This document shows positions 46,379-59,100 of a DNA stretch of 64,000 nucleotides, in pieces. The notes beneath the pieces are model-generated. The model was not told the origin of the DNA, searched no databases, and saw only the letters and a program-made list of their open reading frames with translations. The stretch is from Caprimulgus europaeus (taxonomy: Eukaryota > Chordata > Aves > Caprimulgiformes > Caprimulgidae), in assembly GCA_907165065.1 (NCBI GenBank), contig OU015529.1, forward strand, positions 3,899,054-3,963,053, given 5' to 3'. Every line of letters starts with the position of its first letter. Within the stretch, counting starts at the first letter, position 1. A program made the position numbers and the translations under genes.

Positions 46379-46984
46379 TAGGAAGACAAAAGGCTTGGGA
46401 GAAAATACCACAGTATCTTCATTCTTTTAAAGATATCTGGTGGGTTTTTTAAGTGCCTGGGGATGAAGGACGTACTGTCTTGGTCTGATGACAAAGTACT
46501 CAAAGAGCCCAAGCGTACCCGTTACAGTCAGTGCTCATTTTCTTACATCTCATATTCTTGAGTGTAATACCAGCTATTCCCCATCCTATTTATTGCATCC
46601 AGTTTTTTAAGTAATGGGCCAAATAATGATGGCAGATGCTATAATCAACATTTTTTGTTAATGATTTAGAGCTCTATTTGAAAAATAATTAGTTCTGCAG
46701 AGCTCCATGGTACAATAACAAGAGGAATGCTCTCCTCACTTTTTATAGCCACTAGTTAATTGAAACTACAGAACCCAGAGGGTGCAAGGCAGTCCAGAGG
46801 TGAGCCTAGGGGCCTCAGCCCCAGCGTTATTGTAGCCTGATGGGTGTGAAAGGAGCTTCAGCATCAGCCGTGGACCTGCACTGCAGCACATGTGGATGCT
46901 CAGAAGAACCTGCTTGGTGTCCAATGCCAGCTGAGTGGGTTGTAGCTGCTGCCTGTTAAAGCTGGGCTCTGCCCTTTGCTCACG
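46379..46984. other. AT-rich, repeat-free block
   Basis: 46540-46760 is AT-rich with words such as GTTAATGATTTAGAG and AAAATAATTAGTTCTGC, a candidate conserved element by composition only. The minus frame 46766-47329 (187 codons) contains the 21-bp repeat below and no known domain; I do not call it a gene. Confidence 0.4.
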
Positions 46985-47048
46985 TTCCTTGCAATTTTCT
47001 GTAGGTTCCTTGCAATTTTCTGTAGGTTCCTTGCAGTTTTTCTGTAGG
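46985..47048. repeat. 21-bp tandem repeat, three copies
   Basis: Three copies of a 21-bp unit built on TTGCAATTTTCTGTAGG; the third has a substitution and one extra T. On the minus strand two copies encode ENCKEPT. Confidence 0.95.
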
Positions 47049-48047
47049 TTCGCAGAAGACCCCTTCCATGGACTCATGCAGTAATAACGAAGCCTTTGGG
47101 GACAAAGACCACAATGAAACCATCCTGGTTTCTTACAGCAGCAAATGCAGAGATGGTGCCTGACAAACCCACCCTTACTGAGGGGCAGATGTATCCTCAG
47201 AGCTTTTAGAAAGCAGAATACAATATCAGTTCTTGCTATAGATGTGATCTGTGTCCTTCCTGCGTGACCAGGGTGGTGGTTGGGTGGAAAGCAGATGGGT
47301 TTTGTTGCTGCTGCAGCTCCTGGCCACACTGGAGAAGACTGCTGAGGCCCCTCACTCTCTTTTTCCTTTGTCTGTTTGGATTTTCAGCTCATGAGCAGAA
47401 AGGTCTTGATTCACGCTTGGCACAACATGGCTCTGATCTCAGCAGCAGATGCCAGATGCTGCCGGAATACAAAGAAATAATGAAAGTAACCCGAAATGTG
47501 TGAGTCAGCAGTAGGTGTGATGGGGGTGCCTCCTCTGCTTTCTCTGGCTTTTCTTATGCCATCCGCTCTGCCTTCAGCTTTAGTCTCAGCTTCTCATTTC
47601 TCCTCCTGTTTTCTTCCTCCAGCTTCATCCCCTTTTGTCTTTCTTTTCCACCTTTTGCCATCTTCTTGCTGCCCACTCATGTGATGTGACTACGAAGTGG
47701 GGGAGTGACGTTCCCTACAACGTTCAGGAGAACTTGACTTTTCTGGTAACTAGAAATCTATTTCCATTCCACTTCCATTCCCTGGCACTCCTGGTACTAT
47801 TAGTGCTGTCTTGGCAGCGGGCATTTCATTTATGGAAATTCAGAGTGTTTCTTCCTCCCTTCTCTAAACACAACGCTGCGTGCCGGTGTCTTTGCAGAAG
47901 TGCTAACTGCAGTCAGTACCTCTTTGAAAAATGCTGAATTGCTTTAGTTCTTCACTGTGAATCACTGATTTTATTTCCTCCTAATGCTACGTACAATTTC
48001 TATAGTTCTGGAGGTCACTGGAGCTTTGTAAGTGCAGCCAAAAGTGT
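47049..48047. other. unique non-coding sequence
   Basis: Nothing recognised. 47570-47670 is pyrimidine-rich (many TTCTCC/CTTCC words). Confidence 0.5.
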
Positions 48048-48135
48048 TTTAAATAGTCATTGTGCAGCGTAGTGATGCCATCAATCTCCCGTGCCATTAT
48101 ATCTAGAGAGTTGGATTTGATATCCATTTTCATAT
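48048..48135 (+). repeat. 88-bp segment copied at 50603-50690 (likely donor)
   Basis: This stretch is present again 2.55 kb downstream in the same orientation with two differences in 88 bases and no gaps. Here it sits in ordinary unique sequence with no flanking duplication, so this is the likely source copy. Confidence 0.93.
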
Positions 48136-48430
48136 TTAAAGTGAAATTACTGGCAAGTCGCCATATCCTGGAAGGCACAACGAGTGGTAACTTGTTCATA
48201 AAGGTTTATAGGAGTGTAATGGTATTACCTATTGGTTTGGGGGATTTTTCAACAAATCAAGAACTGCTGGCAGCCAAATGGTTTCTGAAGAGGGTCTTTT
48301 CTCCTTAACTGGTCTTGGTTTATTTTTTTTTCATTTCCAAGCTTGTCTGTAGTCTAGCTGTAATAATCTTTTTAATTGGAGTCTTGTAAGCTTCAATTAC
48401 TAGCTTGCCCAGAAATACTTTGCTTTTTGG

Positions 48431-48434
<4 letters not shown>
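48136..48434. other. unique non-coding sequence
   Basis: AT-leaning and repeat-free, with GTAATAATC and TTTAATTGG words at 48360-48380. Nothing else recognised. Confidence 0.45.

Positions 48435-48497
<63 letters not shown>
48435..48497. repeat. compound (TA)n(CA)n(TA)n microsatellite
   Basis: About 14 TA, 8 CA and 8 TA units in unbroken alternating purine-pyrimidine register over 63 bp. Confidence 0.97.
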
Positions 48498-49073
48498 TGG
48501 GGCTGGGGTGGAAGGAAAAACCCAGAAAATAATGGTGGAATGTAAGTCTGTGGCATATTGAATTAATTTCCTGTTCCACTTCTGCATCAGCTAACCAGAC
48601 AAATAACCAATTTGTTAAGGGCTCTGCTACTTCCTTCAATCACTTGCTCACAATACACGTTTTACATTTTATTTCCTGGTTTTTCCATTGCAATTCCTTA
48701 CATCCCTCGTAGGGATCTTTGTTTTGGTGCCAACAGCAACATACCCACTGAGGGAGGGCAGAGTGTGATCCTTTGCCTCCCAGCAACCCCCATCCATCCT
48801 CTGCTAGATGGGTTTTCTGCAAGGTCCCCAACTTGAGGGACACCAAGCTCTTTGATGAGCATCCCTTTGCATTCCCCATGCTGATTTGTGGGGACCCAAA
48901 TCGAGGATCCCACTTGTGCCACCTCTTTATTGCCTGGCTTTGCTGGTGATGGCAGGAATTAGGGCCGTTTCAAGTGGATTCCCAGTTTATTGATCTGTTT
49001 CTGAAACAGGAATATCTCCATGGCACGGTGGAGGGTGTCAGTGGTCTGTATGGGGCAGCAGGATTAGTCAAAC
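48498..49073. other. unique non-coding sequence
   Basis: Nothing recognised. Confidence 0.5.
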
Positions 49074-49225
49074 AGTATAATATTATTATACTGTTTATTA
49101 TATTATTCATTTATTATATTATTAATTATTATTATACTGTTTATTATATTATATGTTTATTATTTATTTATTTATTTATTTATTTATTATTTATTATTAT
49201 ACTGTTTATTATATCATTATTATTT
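49074..49225. repeat. AT-rich tandem array with TACTGTTTATTATAT motif
   Basis: The motif TACTGTTTATTATAT occurs three times (about 49089, 49135 and 49200), separated by ATT and TTTA runs, including (TTTA)6 at 49161-49187. The units have expanded irregularly. AT content is extreme. Confidence 0.93.
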
Positions 49226-50580
49226 TCCTCTCCTGCCACATGTTGGATTATTTCAGAGACTGGTACAGCACTGGCTAACCAAATGCAATGTGGCTTTTTG
49301 CTCCATTTGGGGTGTTTTGTGGGTTTATATTTGTATTTAGGAAATTTATTCTCCATCAAGTACATCTTTCCAGAGAAATTAAAGCAACAAGGAGAAAAAA
49401 AAAAACAACCACCACTGTGCCTTTCTGGGTAAACTGCCTCAACTGCCAAATGGTTCCTTGCAGATACACAATCCTATTGGAAAATCTGTAAGGAAAATAA
49501 AGATGGGGTAATTTGAGACTTCTCGAGGAGAAGTTAAAGAGGGCTTTCAGTGTACTCTGATGGATAGGGGAGGAAGTCCATCAATTCAATTGCACTATTG
49601 TGTAGAGCATAATAAATATTTTATTACCACAGACTATCATTTAGTTACTAAACAGCGCAGGGCACGTTCTGCTCTCGGATGGTGTCCGCACATTTGCAAC
49701 TCTGAATATCACATGAGTTTTGTTTCTGCCATGGAGGATGGTATTTGGGTCAGATACTGCAAAGTCTGGGCATAAAATATTCAAGCTTCACCTAAGAAAA
49801 GTCTTCAGCCTGGCACTGTAGCAGTGTGTGTTAGGGCAGCAGTTGTTAGGAATCGAAGGGTATTTCTGGTTTGGCCATAAAAATACTTTGGCCTCAGGCT
49901 GGAATTTGATAAATTAAATGAATGAGATTATTTCATTGCTGGTGATACAGGATTATCTGTATTTTATAGCAGCCTTGGCTGTCCAAATGAGAGGGGCAAT
50001 AGCGAATGCTGTTCTGTAGGGTGAGCTGAATAGGTGCAGTTTGGTAAAGAATCATAGTTTTTTTATAAGGATCTTCAAGAATCCAAGGTATTTCTAGGTT
50101 TTGGGAGTTTCTGCAGGTGTTTGCTGTGCAACACACATTTCTGATGGGAGCAAAACTCAAGCAAATTCCGAAAAAAAGCTCAGTGAGGAGGGTTGGTCGG
50201 GAACCAACATGGGTGTGGATGGTACGGCACTCAGCTGAGGCAGTTTAACAGCAGATTTAGTGGTGAAAAAAAGAAGGAACTTGAGTAACTTTTTGCCATT
50301 TTAGTTTCTTTTTTTGCATTCAATCTGATGTGAGAAGGCCAGTGGGAAACTGGAGAGGGAATATGTGTGAAAAGCAGCAGCAGAAATCTCATCATTTTCT
50401 GGTGATGGTTTGTGAGCTTTCTGACCAGCTACCACGGTAACTTTTACTTTCTGGTTTTCCAGTAATAGTTTTAAATTTGTCATGCTGGAGGGAGATGCCA
50501 ATATCAAAGTGAGAATTAAGGAAATGGTTTTGATTGGAATTGAAAATAAAGTGTTCCTTGCTTTAAGCTAAGTTTTAATT
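49226..50580. other. unique non-coding sequence
   Basis: No gene recognised. An A run lies at about 49394-49405. AT-leaning throughout. Confidence 0.5.
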
Positions 50581-50756
50581 TAACCTAATAATGTAATCAA
50601 TGTTTAAATAGTCATTGTGCAGTGTAGTGATGCCATCAATCTCCCGTGCCATTATATCTAGAGAGTTGGATTTGATATCTATTTTCATATAGAAATATCT
50701 ATTTTCATATATTTGATATCTATTTTCATATAACCTAATAATGTAATCGATGTTTA
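50581..50756 (+). other. templated insertion flanked by a 26-bp direct repeat
   Basis: TAACCTAATAATGTAATC followed by AATGTTTA (50581-50606) recurs at 50731-50756 with one change (A to G). Between the two lies 50603-50690, a copy of 48048-48135, followed by two extra partial copies of its own end (ATATCTATTTTCATAT at about 50695 and 50716). The layout is that of DNA copied from 2.55 kb away into a break whose ends were duplicated. It is not CR1, LTR or DNA-transposon sequence that I recognise. Confidence 0.88.
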
Positions 50757-53092
50757 GTTAATCCTGGCAGGTAACAAATCAGGAATCAGGTAAGAGGCAC
50801 GTCCTCACCCAGACACATGGGAAGTGCTTTGTGGGTTGGCAAGATGTGAAATTCCTTGCTTTGCAGGTTTGCATTCGAGTGACTCTTCATGTTCCTTCAT
50901 GTGCTTTTCCCTCTGGGACTTTTTCAGGGCCGTGTTTAATACAGAGCCGCTTGGACACCCATGAGTTATGGGATAATAATTCCGTGACAGATACTGTGAG
51001 AATGAAGCTTATTTTACAGGAATTCCCTTTGATGGAAGTAGGGCCCCTAATTCAAACTTTGGTGTATTTTAAGAGACATATACATGCACACAATAAAATC
51101 CAGGGAGAACAATTTGCATAGAAAAGCCAGGAAACAGCTGGGCTTACAGACAGCTGAGATTTTAGGGGTTGTTTTCTTGGGGAATAGGGGTCGAGTCAAG
51201 CGAAAGAATTTTAAACCCAGGCTGCTTTGGAGAATTTTGCTTAATATTGTATATGTTGGAATAATTTGTAAAAACACAGCTGTGTGCTGGCTCCTGAGAC
51301 CAGGTAATTTTACCTAATGTTAATATTGGGGTGGTTGTTCTTTGTTATTATCAGCTAACAGTAATGGTAAGAGACACTTACTTGTCTGGGTCATCTATGT
51401 ATGTATTTGCTCTTTAAATTCTTTCCCATAGATACAATTCAGCACAATCAATGCCAACAAAATTATTTTGAAAGCAGATTAGATTAAAGATCTCATCCCT
51501 TACTGAGCTTCCCATTGGCATGTGAGACGATCCTTGGAGAATTAAGATTAGTGGCAGTGGCAGAAATGCTCGCATGAGATTGCTCAGCCTCTTGCTGGCC
51601 ATTTTTTTCTTTAAATATTTGACAGAAGTGGCTGGCAAGGCTAAATTCAGTCCATGTAGCATACTTCTGGAGGTTGATGACTAACACCAGAGCAGGAAAA
51701 AAGTAGCTGAGAAGCATTTTTCTGTACAAGGATGTTTGTAAGTGTTTTTATTCCAGATTGTGTTGGTAGTGACTTAGAGCTTTCTTTGGAGGAGGTCAGG
51801 ACTATTTGTGTTGGGAAAGTGTATCTGAGTGCAGGCTTAATCATTTCCAAACCCCAGCTGGTTGGGGTCTGTGTTGGGACTATCTCAGGTTTGGTTCTGT
51901 TGGTTTTATGTAGAAGTGTGATACCTTCAGTGATATATTAAGCCCAGTCCTTGCCCTTGCAGAGCCAGGAGGAAGCTTTCCAGTGATGTGTTTTGAGCTG
52001 GGGGACAAGAGGATGGTGCGGTCAGCCCAACCTCACTCACCCCCTCTTTCTTCCCCCATCTCCTGGACTCCTTGAAACATGAACCCCATCATTCAGAGAC
52101 ATGAGTGTGTACGTACATGGACACACACACACACACATGCATGTTGATGAATAAAGCTGATGAGTTCAGCTCACAGTGCCTATAACGAATCCTTTCTTCC
52201 CTGGACTTTGGTTGAACTCGCTGGTGTTCACCCCGCTGCCACCAGCAGCTTCTCTGCAGGGATGGAAGGAGTTCAGGTCAGGCACAGTGGGTGTCTACAG
52301 GACTTGGACCTCAAAGTCATCCGGGCAGGATCCTACCGTGTCTTTTTTATGTTGTGTGAAAGCAGGTCAGTGCAGATTTGTGACTAGTAAATGCGAAGGC
52401 TCAGCCTCCCCCTGCTCTTTCTGTGACCCATCCATTTTTTTATAGTCAAGGGTAAGTCCCAAGACTGGAAAACCATTTGGTTGCCAGAGCACTGTGATTC
52501 CAGATGGTTTAGAATGATAATTTTATAAAGGTTTATAAGGGTCATTTGGTATCCTTGCCATTTCATGTGTCTATTGTAGCAAATAATTCAATGGAAAAAT
52601 AAGCAAGGCTGTGACTCTGGAACTCAAGTTTGGGAGCCTCCCACTGTTATTGCTTTTCTTGGTTTTATTTAAAACAGGAGTCACTCTTTTTAGAGATTTA
52701 TTGCACCAGCCTAGCTTAAAAGGGAAGGGGGACGGGACAATCACCAGTGATTTATTTCTTTAATGCATTTTAAATAAGTAGACCCCCAAGAATGAAGCAA
52801 TGGTGCATAATTACATTACACTGGTCACAAAACTTGGGCTGTTCTTGCTGCAGGCTAATTATTTAACACCTGGTGAGCATCAGTGAATGCACTGCTAGGG
52901 CTGGAAGCTGTGACTTACTCTGGTTTTTACAAAATCTATTCACTGGTGACGATTTCTCTCTCAGATTCTGAAAGCTAACAAACGTTTTTGCCGTGTCTGA
53001 TGAAGCAGATGATCAAAATGTTGTCTTCCAGTTAAGGTGCTGTGTGGAGAGGTTTGGCTGAGCATCGTATGAGGTTTGGCTCCTCTTGTCCT
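50757..53092. other. unique non-coding sequence
   Basis: No gene or CR1. A (CA)8-9 tract lies at 52121-52137. 50930-51420 and 52430-52980 are AT-leaning and repeat-free and could hold conserved elements. Confidence 0.45.
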
Positions 53093-53130
53093 GCCTCCTG
53101 CTCCCAGTGTGGGTGTTGGGAGCAGGAGGC
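53093..53130. other. perfect 14-bp hairpin
   Basis: GCCTCCTGCTCCCA at 53093-53106 pairs exactly with TGGGAGCAGGAGGC at 53117-53130 around a 10-base loop. Three more pairs form beyond one mismatch. There is no T run after it and no reason to call it a terminator. Confidence 0.85.
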
Positions 53131-56100
53131 TGGAGGAGGGACCAAGGGGATTTCCTGGCTCACCCTGCCAGTGAAGAGGTGTCGGGGTGCAGAGACCTTT
53201 CCCCCGTCACTCACAGCCTGCTCTGTTTGTAGGGGTGCAAGTCCTCAACCTCAGCCCCAGGGGTTCCTATAGCTCTGCTACCACATCCATATCCTCTCCC
53301 CTTCTCCTTCTCCTCTACCCTACGTGCACTTCCTTTGGAGGAAAAGCTGCGTGGAGAGGCATGGAGCTGCATTCCAGATTGCAATCTTCTAAATTAAAGC
53401 AAGCTAAATCGATTTAAATATTACATTTGCCTACAAGGGCCTCCTGCTAATTTCTGTGTTTTTCTACAGTTGCATTTTCCTGGTTTTTGTTTAGTTTTTT
53501 ATCATCTTTATCACTTCCCTGCTGCTGACTATAGGAGCTACACAACAGGGGAAAGTGTGACTAACTCCCTGCCTGCACGGGGGAAAGAGTGAGACTGCTT
53601 CTACACATGCTGGTGATAAATGCACAGAGTAAACAGAATGGAAAAGTGGAGAAAAACAGCTTTTTTTTCCTACAATCTCTTTTTTTTATATAGCAACGTT
53701 AGTCATTTCTTCCAGCAAGTATAGGTTAAAACAACTTCCATCATAAGATTTCTTGCAGAAGAAGCAGCATCAGCTTAAAATTTGTACTTCCTTCTGAAAT
53801 TGTTTTAATATCTCTTGTTGTAAGTTGTAAGAAAGACCGAAAAACGTCTTTCCTCTTTTTTTTCCGTGTCTCCTTTGGTTTGACAGCAGGTCATATAGAT
53901 GCAATTTTCTCTCTTTCTCCCATGTGTTCAGGTTCTGTGTCAGCTTGGCAGGTATTTCCTCTATCAGTTAGGAGGGAAAACATTAAATCAAGAGGAAAAG
54001 GGCAGAGGGATTCACCCAGGCTTAGGCCCTGAAACTGGTTTTAACTTGGGTTGCAATGGAGTAGGTTCCAGATGACAGTGTCCCTTTAATTAAGCAATAT
54101 AACACTGTTGATTTCAAGCCTGCTGAAATCAGTGGAAAGATGCCATGGACTGCAAAGGGCTCTGGAGCAGGTCCAGTCGCCTTTTGTGGTCTAGAAATGA
54201 TGCTTCAACAATTTAAGAGCATGGGGAGGCTGAATCAGAAGCAGGACGAGTGACCTGCTACGTATTAGGTCAGTGGCAGGGAAGAAAGAGAGGTTTGAGC
54301 TCAGCCCTCGCTGACTCGGGTGCTAATGAACAGCCACGGTTTCCCTTCATGAAGTGTTACAGCAGAGTGCCTTTCATATTTTTCCTCTGAGTATCCCAGC
54401 GTGGCTTTGGAGAGGAAAGGGAAATCTATTTTGTGTGTAAACACAAGTATTTGTTTAATGTCTTTTGTTTACTTTGAAAGTTAGTCCCATACTAATGAAT
54501 TTATAAAACCTACATGATCCATAAAACTGTCACTGGTGCAAAATTTAGCAATAACTCAGGTAATGCATTTAAACCACTGGTGAGTTTGCTCTATCCTTGA
54601 GTTGATAAATTGTAGAGCTTCATTTGGTAGGAATCAGCAATTTTATGTGGCAATTAATTTTAACAGCAATAGGGAGCCAAAGGACTAGATTTTTACCCTT
54701 CATTCCCTGCACATATATGGGAATATTCTCATTTTTAACGTTCAGGTTGTGGGCCTGGGAAGCAGTGTGTGTGCAGAGGGAATGTCACTTTCCAGGTGTT
54801 ATGGCTGTGCTGCTCCAGCTCACGGTCCAACCTGGCAGTTAAACCATTTTGGAGATTTCTTTTCTCATCCTTTAAAATACAGGTCAGAAAGATGGAATAT
54901 GGTGAAAAACATCTGTCCCCAGGGTCTGTCTTGTTTTAACCCTTCTCTTTTGCTTGAACTTGCTGGTTGCATTTTATTGTGTAAGTCACCACCATCAGGG
55001 ATGATGCCAAAATCATGCACTTGGGGGGTCAGAGATGAGGAGATAAGTGTTTCTGTAGTGATTCTGGTTGTTTGTTTTCTCCTTTCTGGTCTCTTGATAC
55101 TCAGCCTAGGAAGGTCCCGTTTGTACAGTTGGCTACAAGCCTGTAATTGTGTAGGATCTGATCTGGGAACCAAAAATGCCTTCATTCTAATCTGAACTCC
55201 TGCTACCAGATTTACATAGTGGCAGCAGGTCACTTTACTTCGTAATTTGTGTCTGTAACACTGACTGCATCCTCAGCAGTGTTCAAAAAGCAGCGTAGTT
55301 CCCCTAAAGCTAAAATTTGCCTTGTAGCAATAAAAAAATACCAAGAGAGGTAATTGGAAGGGGATTTACTTATGATGCTGTTAAGTAATATCCACATTTT
55401 GGTTTTTACTGTTCGTGAAACCAGCTGAAGAGAGCTGGGCTGCTGGATGAGTTTGGGCATTGCCGGGCAAAACCCTGTGGACATCGTTGAATCCATGGGG
55501 TAAATGAGGGTTTTGTTTTGAGGCATCCTCCTTGCCATAGCTGCAGCAGCACAGAGGTCTGGAAGGTAAGCCCAGGATCACAAAGGATGAGCAGGGATGG
55601 TGCATGTAGCTCCTCAACCTTCTGTTTCAGGTGTTGGTCTCCTATCTATGACCTTGGAACCGTTGGTGGCTTCATGAGCTCACGTCTGTAGGTGGGTCTG
55701 TGTTTCAGACATTTGTGTTACCACTGTGTCAGTTCCCAAAGTGGGGTGATGGCCCCGAAATGAGGTTTGAGAACTCATGAGCAAGGTCATGAGCCTGACA
55801 GAAATGTCATTTTGTCCAATATTTATTCTGCTCTTTGGGGTTGCATGGAGTTACTGGTCTGTAAAATAAGGTCACAGCCAGGGAAGAAAGTTTGGGAGCT
55901 GCAGCTTTAGAGCTTGGTTGAAATTAATTATTTGTATACCTTAGAGGGTTGCATTGTTTTTTAAACAAGATGACTGGGTTAGAAAAACAGTCTGAATTAA
56001 TTGTGAAACACTTTGTGTGATGGCCAGCTCTTGAACCTTGTGTTCCCTTGGTGTGCTACCAACCTGAAATCTCAAATTGGCTGCTTAAAATTGGCCGTGT

Positions 56101-59100
56101 AGTCACACAGCTATTTCATCACATTATTTCAAAAATCTCAGTATCTCCAGATGCTCGAGGGCCATGGAGGAGTTCATTGTTGCTGCTGAGTTGGAAAAGT
56201 TGGTCTGGTGTAGCTTGTGTTATCCACACAGATATTTATGTGGATGTGGAAAGGAAGGCTGGCCTGGCTAAAACCAGCTTCAAAAGAAAAAGGCTGGTCA
56301 GTGTAGAATTGGATGTGAAAAATGTGGTGCCAAAGATGTCAGCTTTGTGGCTTCAAAGGAAAATATTCCCTTATTTTTCTAAGATTAAAATGCCTATGCA
56401 ATAATGTCCCTTTAAAAAGCCGAGTGCGCCTCAAACACCAATTCAAAATGCCAATAGTTCTCAATTTGCAAAGAGAAAAATCTGCAGCCAAATGTGTTTT
56501 CGTGCACAAAACCTGTGGGCTGTCTGGAGAAGAAAAACCTGATAAAACAGCAGAGTCAGGTGCTTGTGTGTACTCTGCAAGGGGAATTTTTCTATAGGAC
56601 CTCCTTTCCTGGTAGCTCCCTCACCACCCATTGCCTCTTCTTTCTACCAGTAAGCTCTCTGATCTCCCCACCATCCTCCCCACGCTTCTGATGAGGGATT
56701 GCACAGAGGATTATTTTCAAAGTGAATATTTATATGCAGGCCATGTTCATAAAATAAGTCATTTATGTATTTTTTTGAGTCGTGAAGTGCTGACTCTGGA
56801 CATGTATTTGTTTTTTCTACTTGTTGCTTCCTTGAGAAAAAGTCCTGTCCATGTATTTAAAGGTGTTCTGCTTAGGCTTGAATAGCTAATTAATTTTCAA
56901 ATCGCTGTGCTTTGGGGATATTTGGTCAGAGGAGGAGGAGCAGGCGCAGCCCTCCAGTGCTATCCATGCCCAAGGGATGCTGCACGGGCAGCTGCTGGTT
57001 GCTAGTGCTCCTCCAAATGCAAACTCAGGATTTGGTGGAGAAATTTATCTTTTCTTCATTTTTATGGTTTGAATTGTGACTTTACTATTGCATGTTCTGA
57101 GTTCCAGGGAGGAAAAAAAAAAACAAACTAGCTGGAGAGGAAAGGAAAGTGAGGTTTGGGTACGCTTCCTGCATCCTGGGGAGCCGTGTTCTGTGTTGGC
57201 TGCTGATAAGGAGGTCTTTGAACCCACAGGTTTGAAAACCTGGCACATGGTTGAGCATCAGGGAAAAGAGATGCTTTTTCTGCTTCCCTGGTAAAGTCTG
57301 TGCTGTTTCAGAGCAGTCCATACCAATACTGTCTGGTTCTAGGGAAAAAATACCCCCTGGTCTCAGTATTTACAACTCCTGGACCACCAGATGCCTGCTC
57401 TCATGAGGCGTGAAGAAGTGATGAGGACTTGCAAGCAGCAGATGCTGCTCTCCAGCAAAGCTGTTGGCTTCCATGTTCCTGCAGCCGTCACTCCAGAGAG
57501 CCAAGCGAGGTGGGACACTGCCATGCTGCTCCGTATTCAATGGTAGAAGTGAAATGTAGGCTGCATCAGAAAGTTTGGATGGGCTCCTTCAGCTGTTCTT
57601 CTCTGTTCACCTGACTGGGAATGGTGGAGCCATGCAGGAAGTTGTTGTTCATCTTGTTAGACACAGTGGAGATGTGGATTCCCAGACAGGTCCCAGGTAG
57701 CTGCAGACATGTGGATTCACTTGTACTATTAAGCTGTCTATCTCTGGGTGTGTATGTAATGCTGCTGGCCAAACTGTGGTTAAAATCACTTCATCTCTTA
57801 CTCTCTTCAGTCTACAAAGCATGTTTTGATTAGAAAAGACTGACAACCATCCTGTGCTCTGTCAGATGCACCTTCCAGGTCCCCAGGAAAGTGTTCATAG
57901 CTTGGTCCCCACTTGGGGAACGAGCTGTGAGTTTATTTGATGCTGCATGCAGAGACAGGACAGACACTTGTAGGTATGAGGAACTCCTGAAGCCCTGCAA
58001 TATGGCCTTGCCAGGTAGAAACCCCTCAGCAGCTGCTGTAGCTGGCTGTGGTGATGATGGCTGGCTGCTCCAGAGACAGCTTGTCCCATCAGAGGTTCCA
58101 TTCAGCCTGCAAGACACGATGGCACTTGTGGTGGCCATGTCTGTAGTTGGTTGGTTCTTGGTGCTTTGAAATGCTGAAACTTCCTTATTGCTCCTTCCTC
58201 CTCTCCCTCCCTCTCCTCTTCACTCCCCAGCTTCACAGCCTCCTCACATGAGCCTTGCATTTTTAGGGAGCTGAAGGAACCATCCACCTCCCAGTTTCCT
58301 TGGGTGGCACTGTGAGAGGACCATGGGTGCAGGTGTTTATGCTCAGAAGTCACAGAGCTCCTGCATGCTTACAGTAGGTCCATATTCACAAGGATATTTT
58401 ATAAACCTCAGCCCATGAGACCATTCTTCCCTGCTAGAACTTAAGATGGTGTCTACGAGTGTTGGCAGCCACAGCATTGACTCTGCTGCAGGCTGCCCCG
58501 AAGCGGTGATTGCATTTGCCTGCTTCCTAGCAACTTTGTGTGCTGGTTCAATTACAAAGGACTCAGGGAAAAAAAACGCGCTCCATCTGGTTTTCCAACC
58601 CCAGATGCGACCACCCCAAAGAGTGATCTAATTTTTCTGTATTTAGACTTGAAAACTTCTCACCAGTTGGTGGTGCGGGAAATCAAATAAGAGTCCTTAG
58701 GAGCAATAAGATCCACATGCTGGCCTAATTGCACATGGAGCTAGACTGCTGCTCCTGCTCTAGTGTATTTGCAATGCTGCTGTCAAAGGCGTATTGTTAG
58801 GCTAGGGGAAAACCCACAAATCTTAATTTGAGTAATAATTTAATGTGGTCTAATAATTAGCTATCCACGATAGGGGCCCCTTCGTGTCTGGTGTGTGAGG
58901 AGAAGGCAGGCAGGGCTCGTGGGCAGCCTTGGTCTGGAGACCAAGGTTTGTGGAAAGGGATAGTATCTTGACCTGCTTTTCAGCATGGTCGTTTTCATCT
59001 ACATAAGATCATCTGTGTGTTGTTCTTGGGGGTTTTTGTTGTTGTTCTTTTTTTCTTTTTTTTTTTAAATTGAGACAAAAAAACCTGCTGCTTTCCATCT

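Noticed and set aside
46985-47048. Possible CRISPR-like array
   Set aside because: Units are directly adjacent with no unique spacers, and the DNA is from a bird.
46766-47329. 187-codon minus-strand open frame
   Set aside because: Part of its length comes from a frame-preserving 21-bp repeat; no domain seen.
53093-53130. Rho-independent-type terminator
   Set aside because: No following T run, and this is vertebrate DNA.
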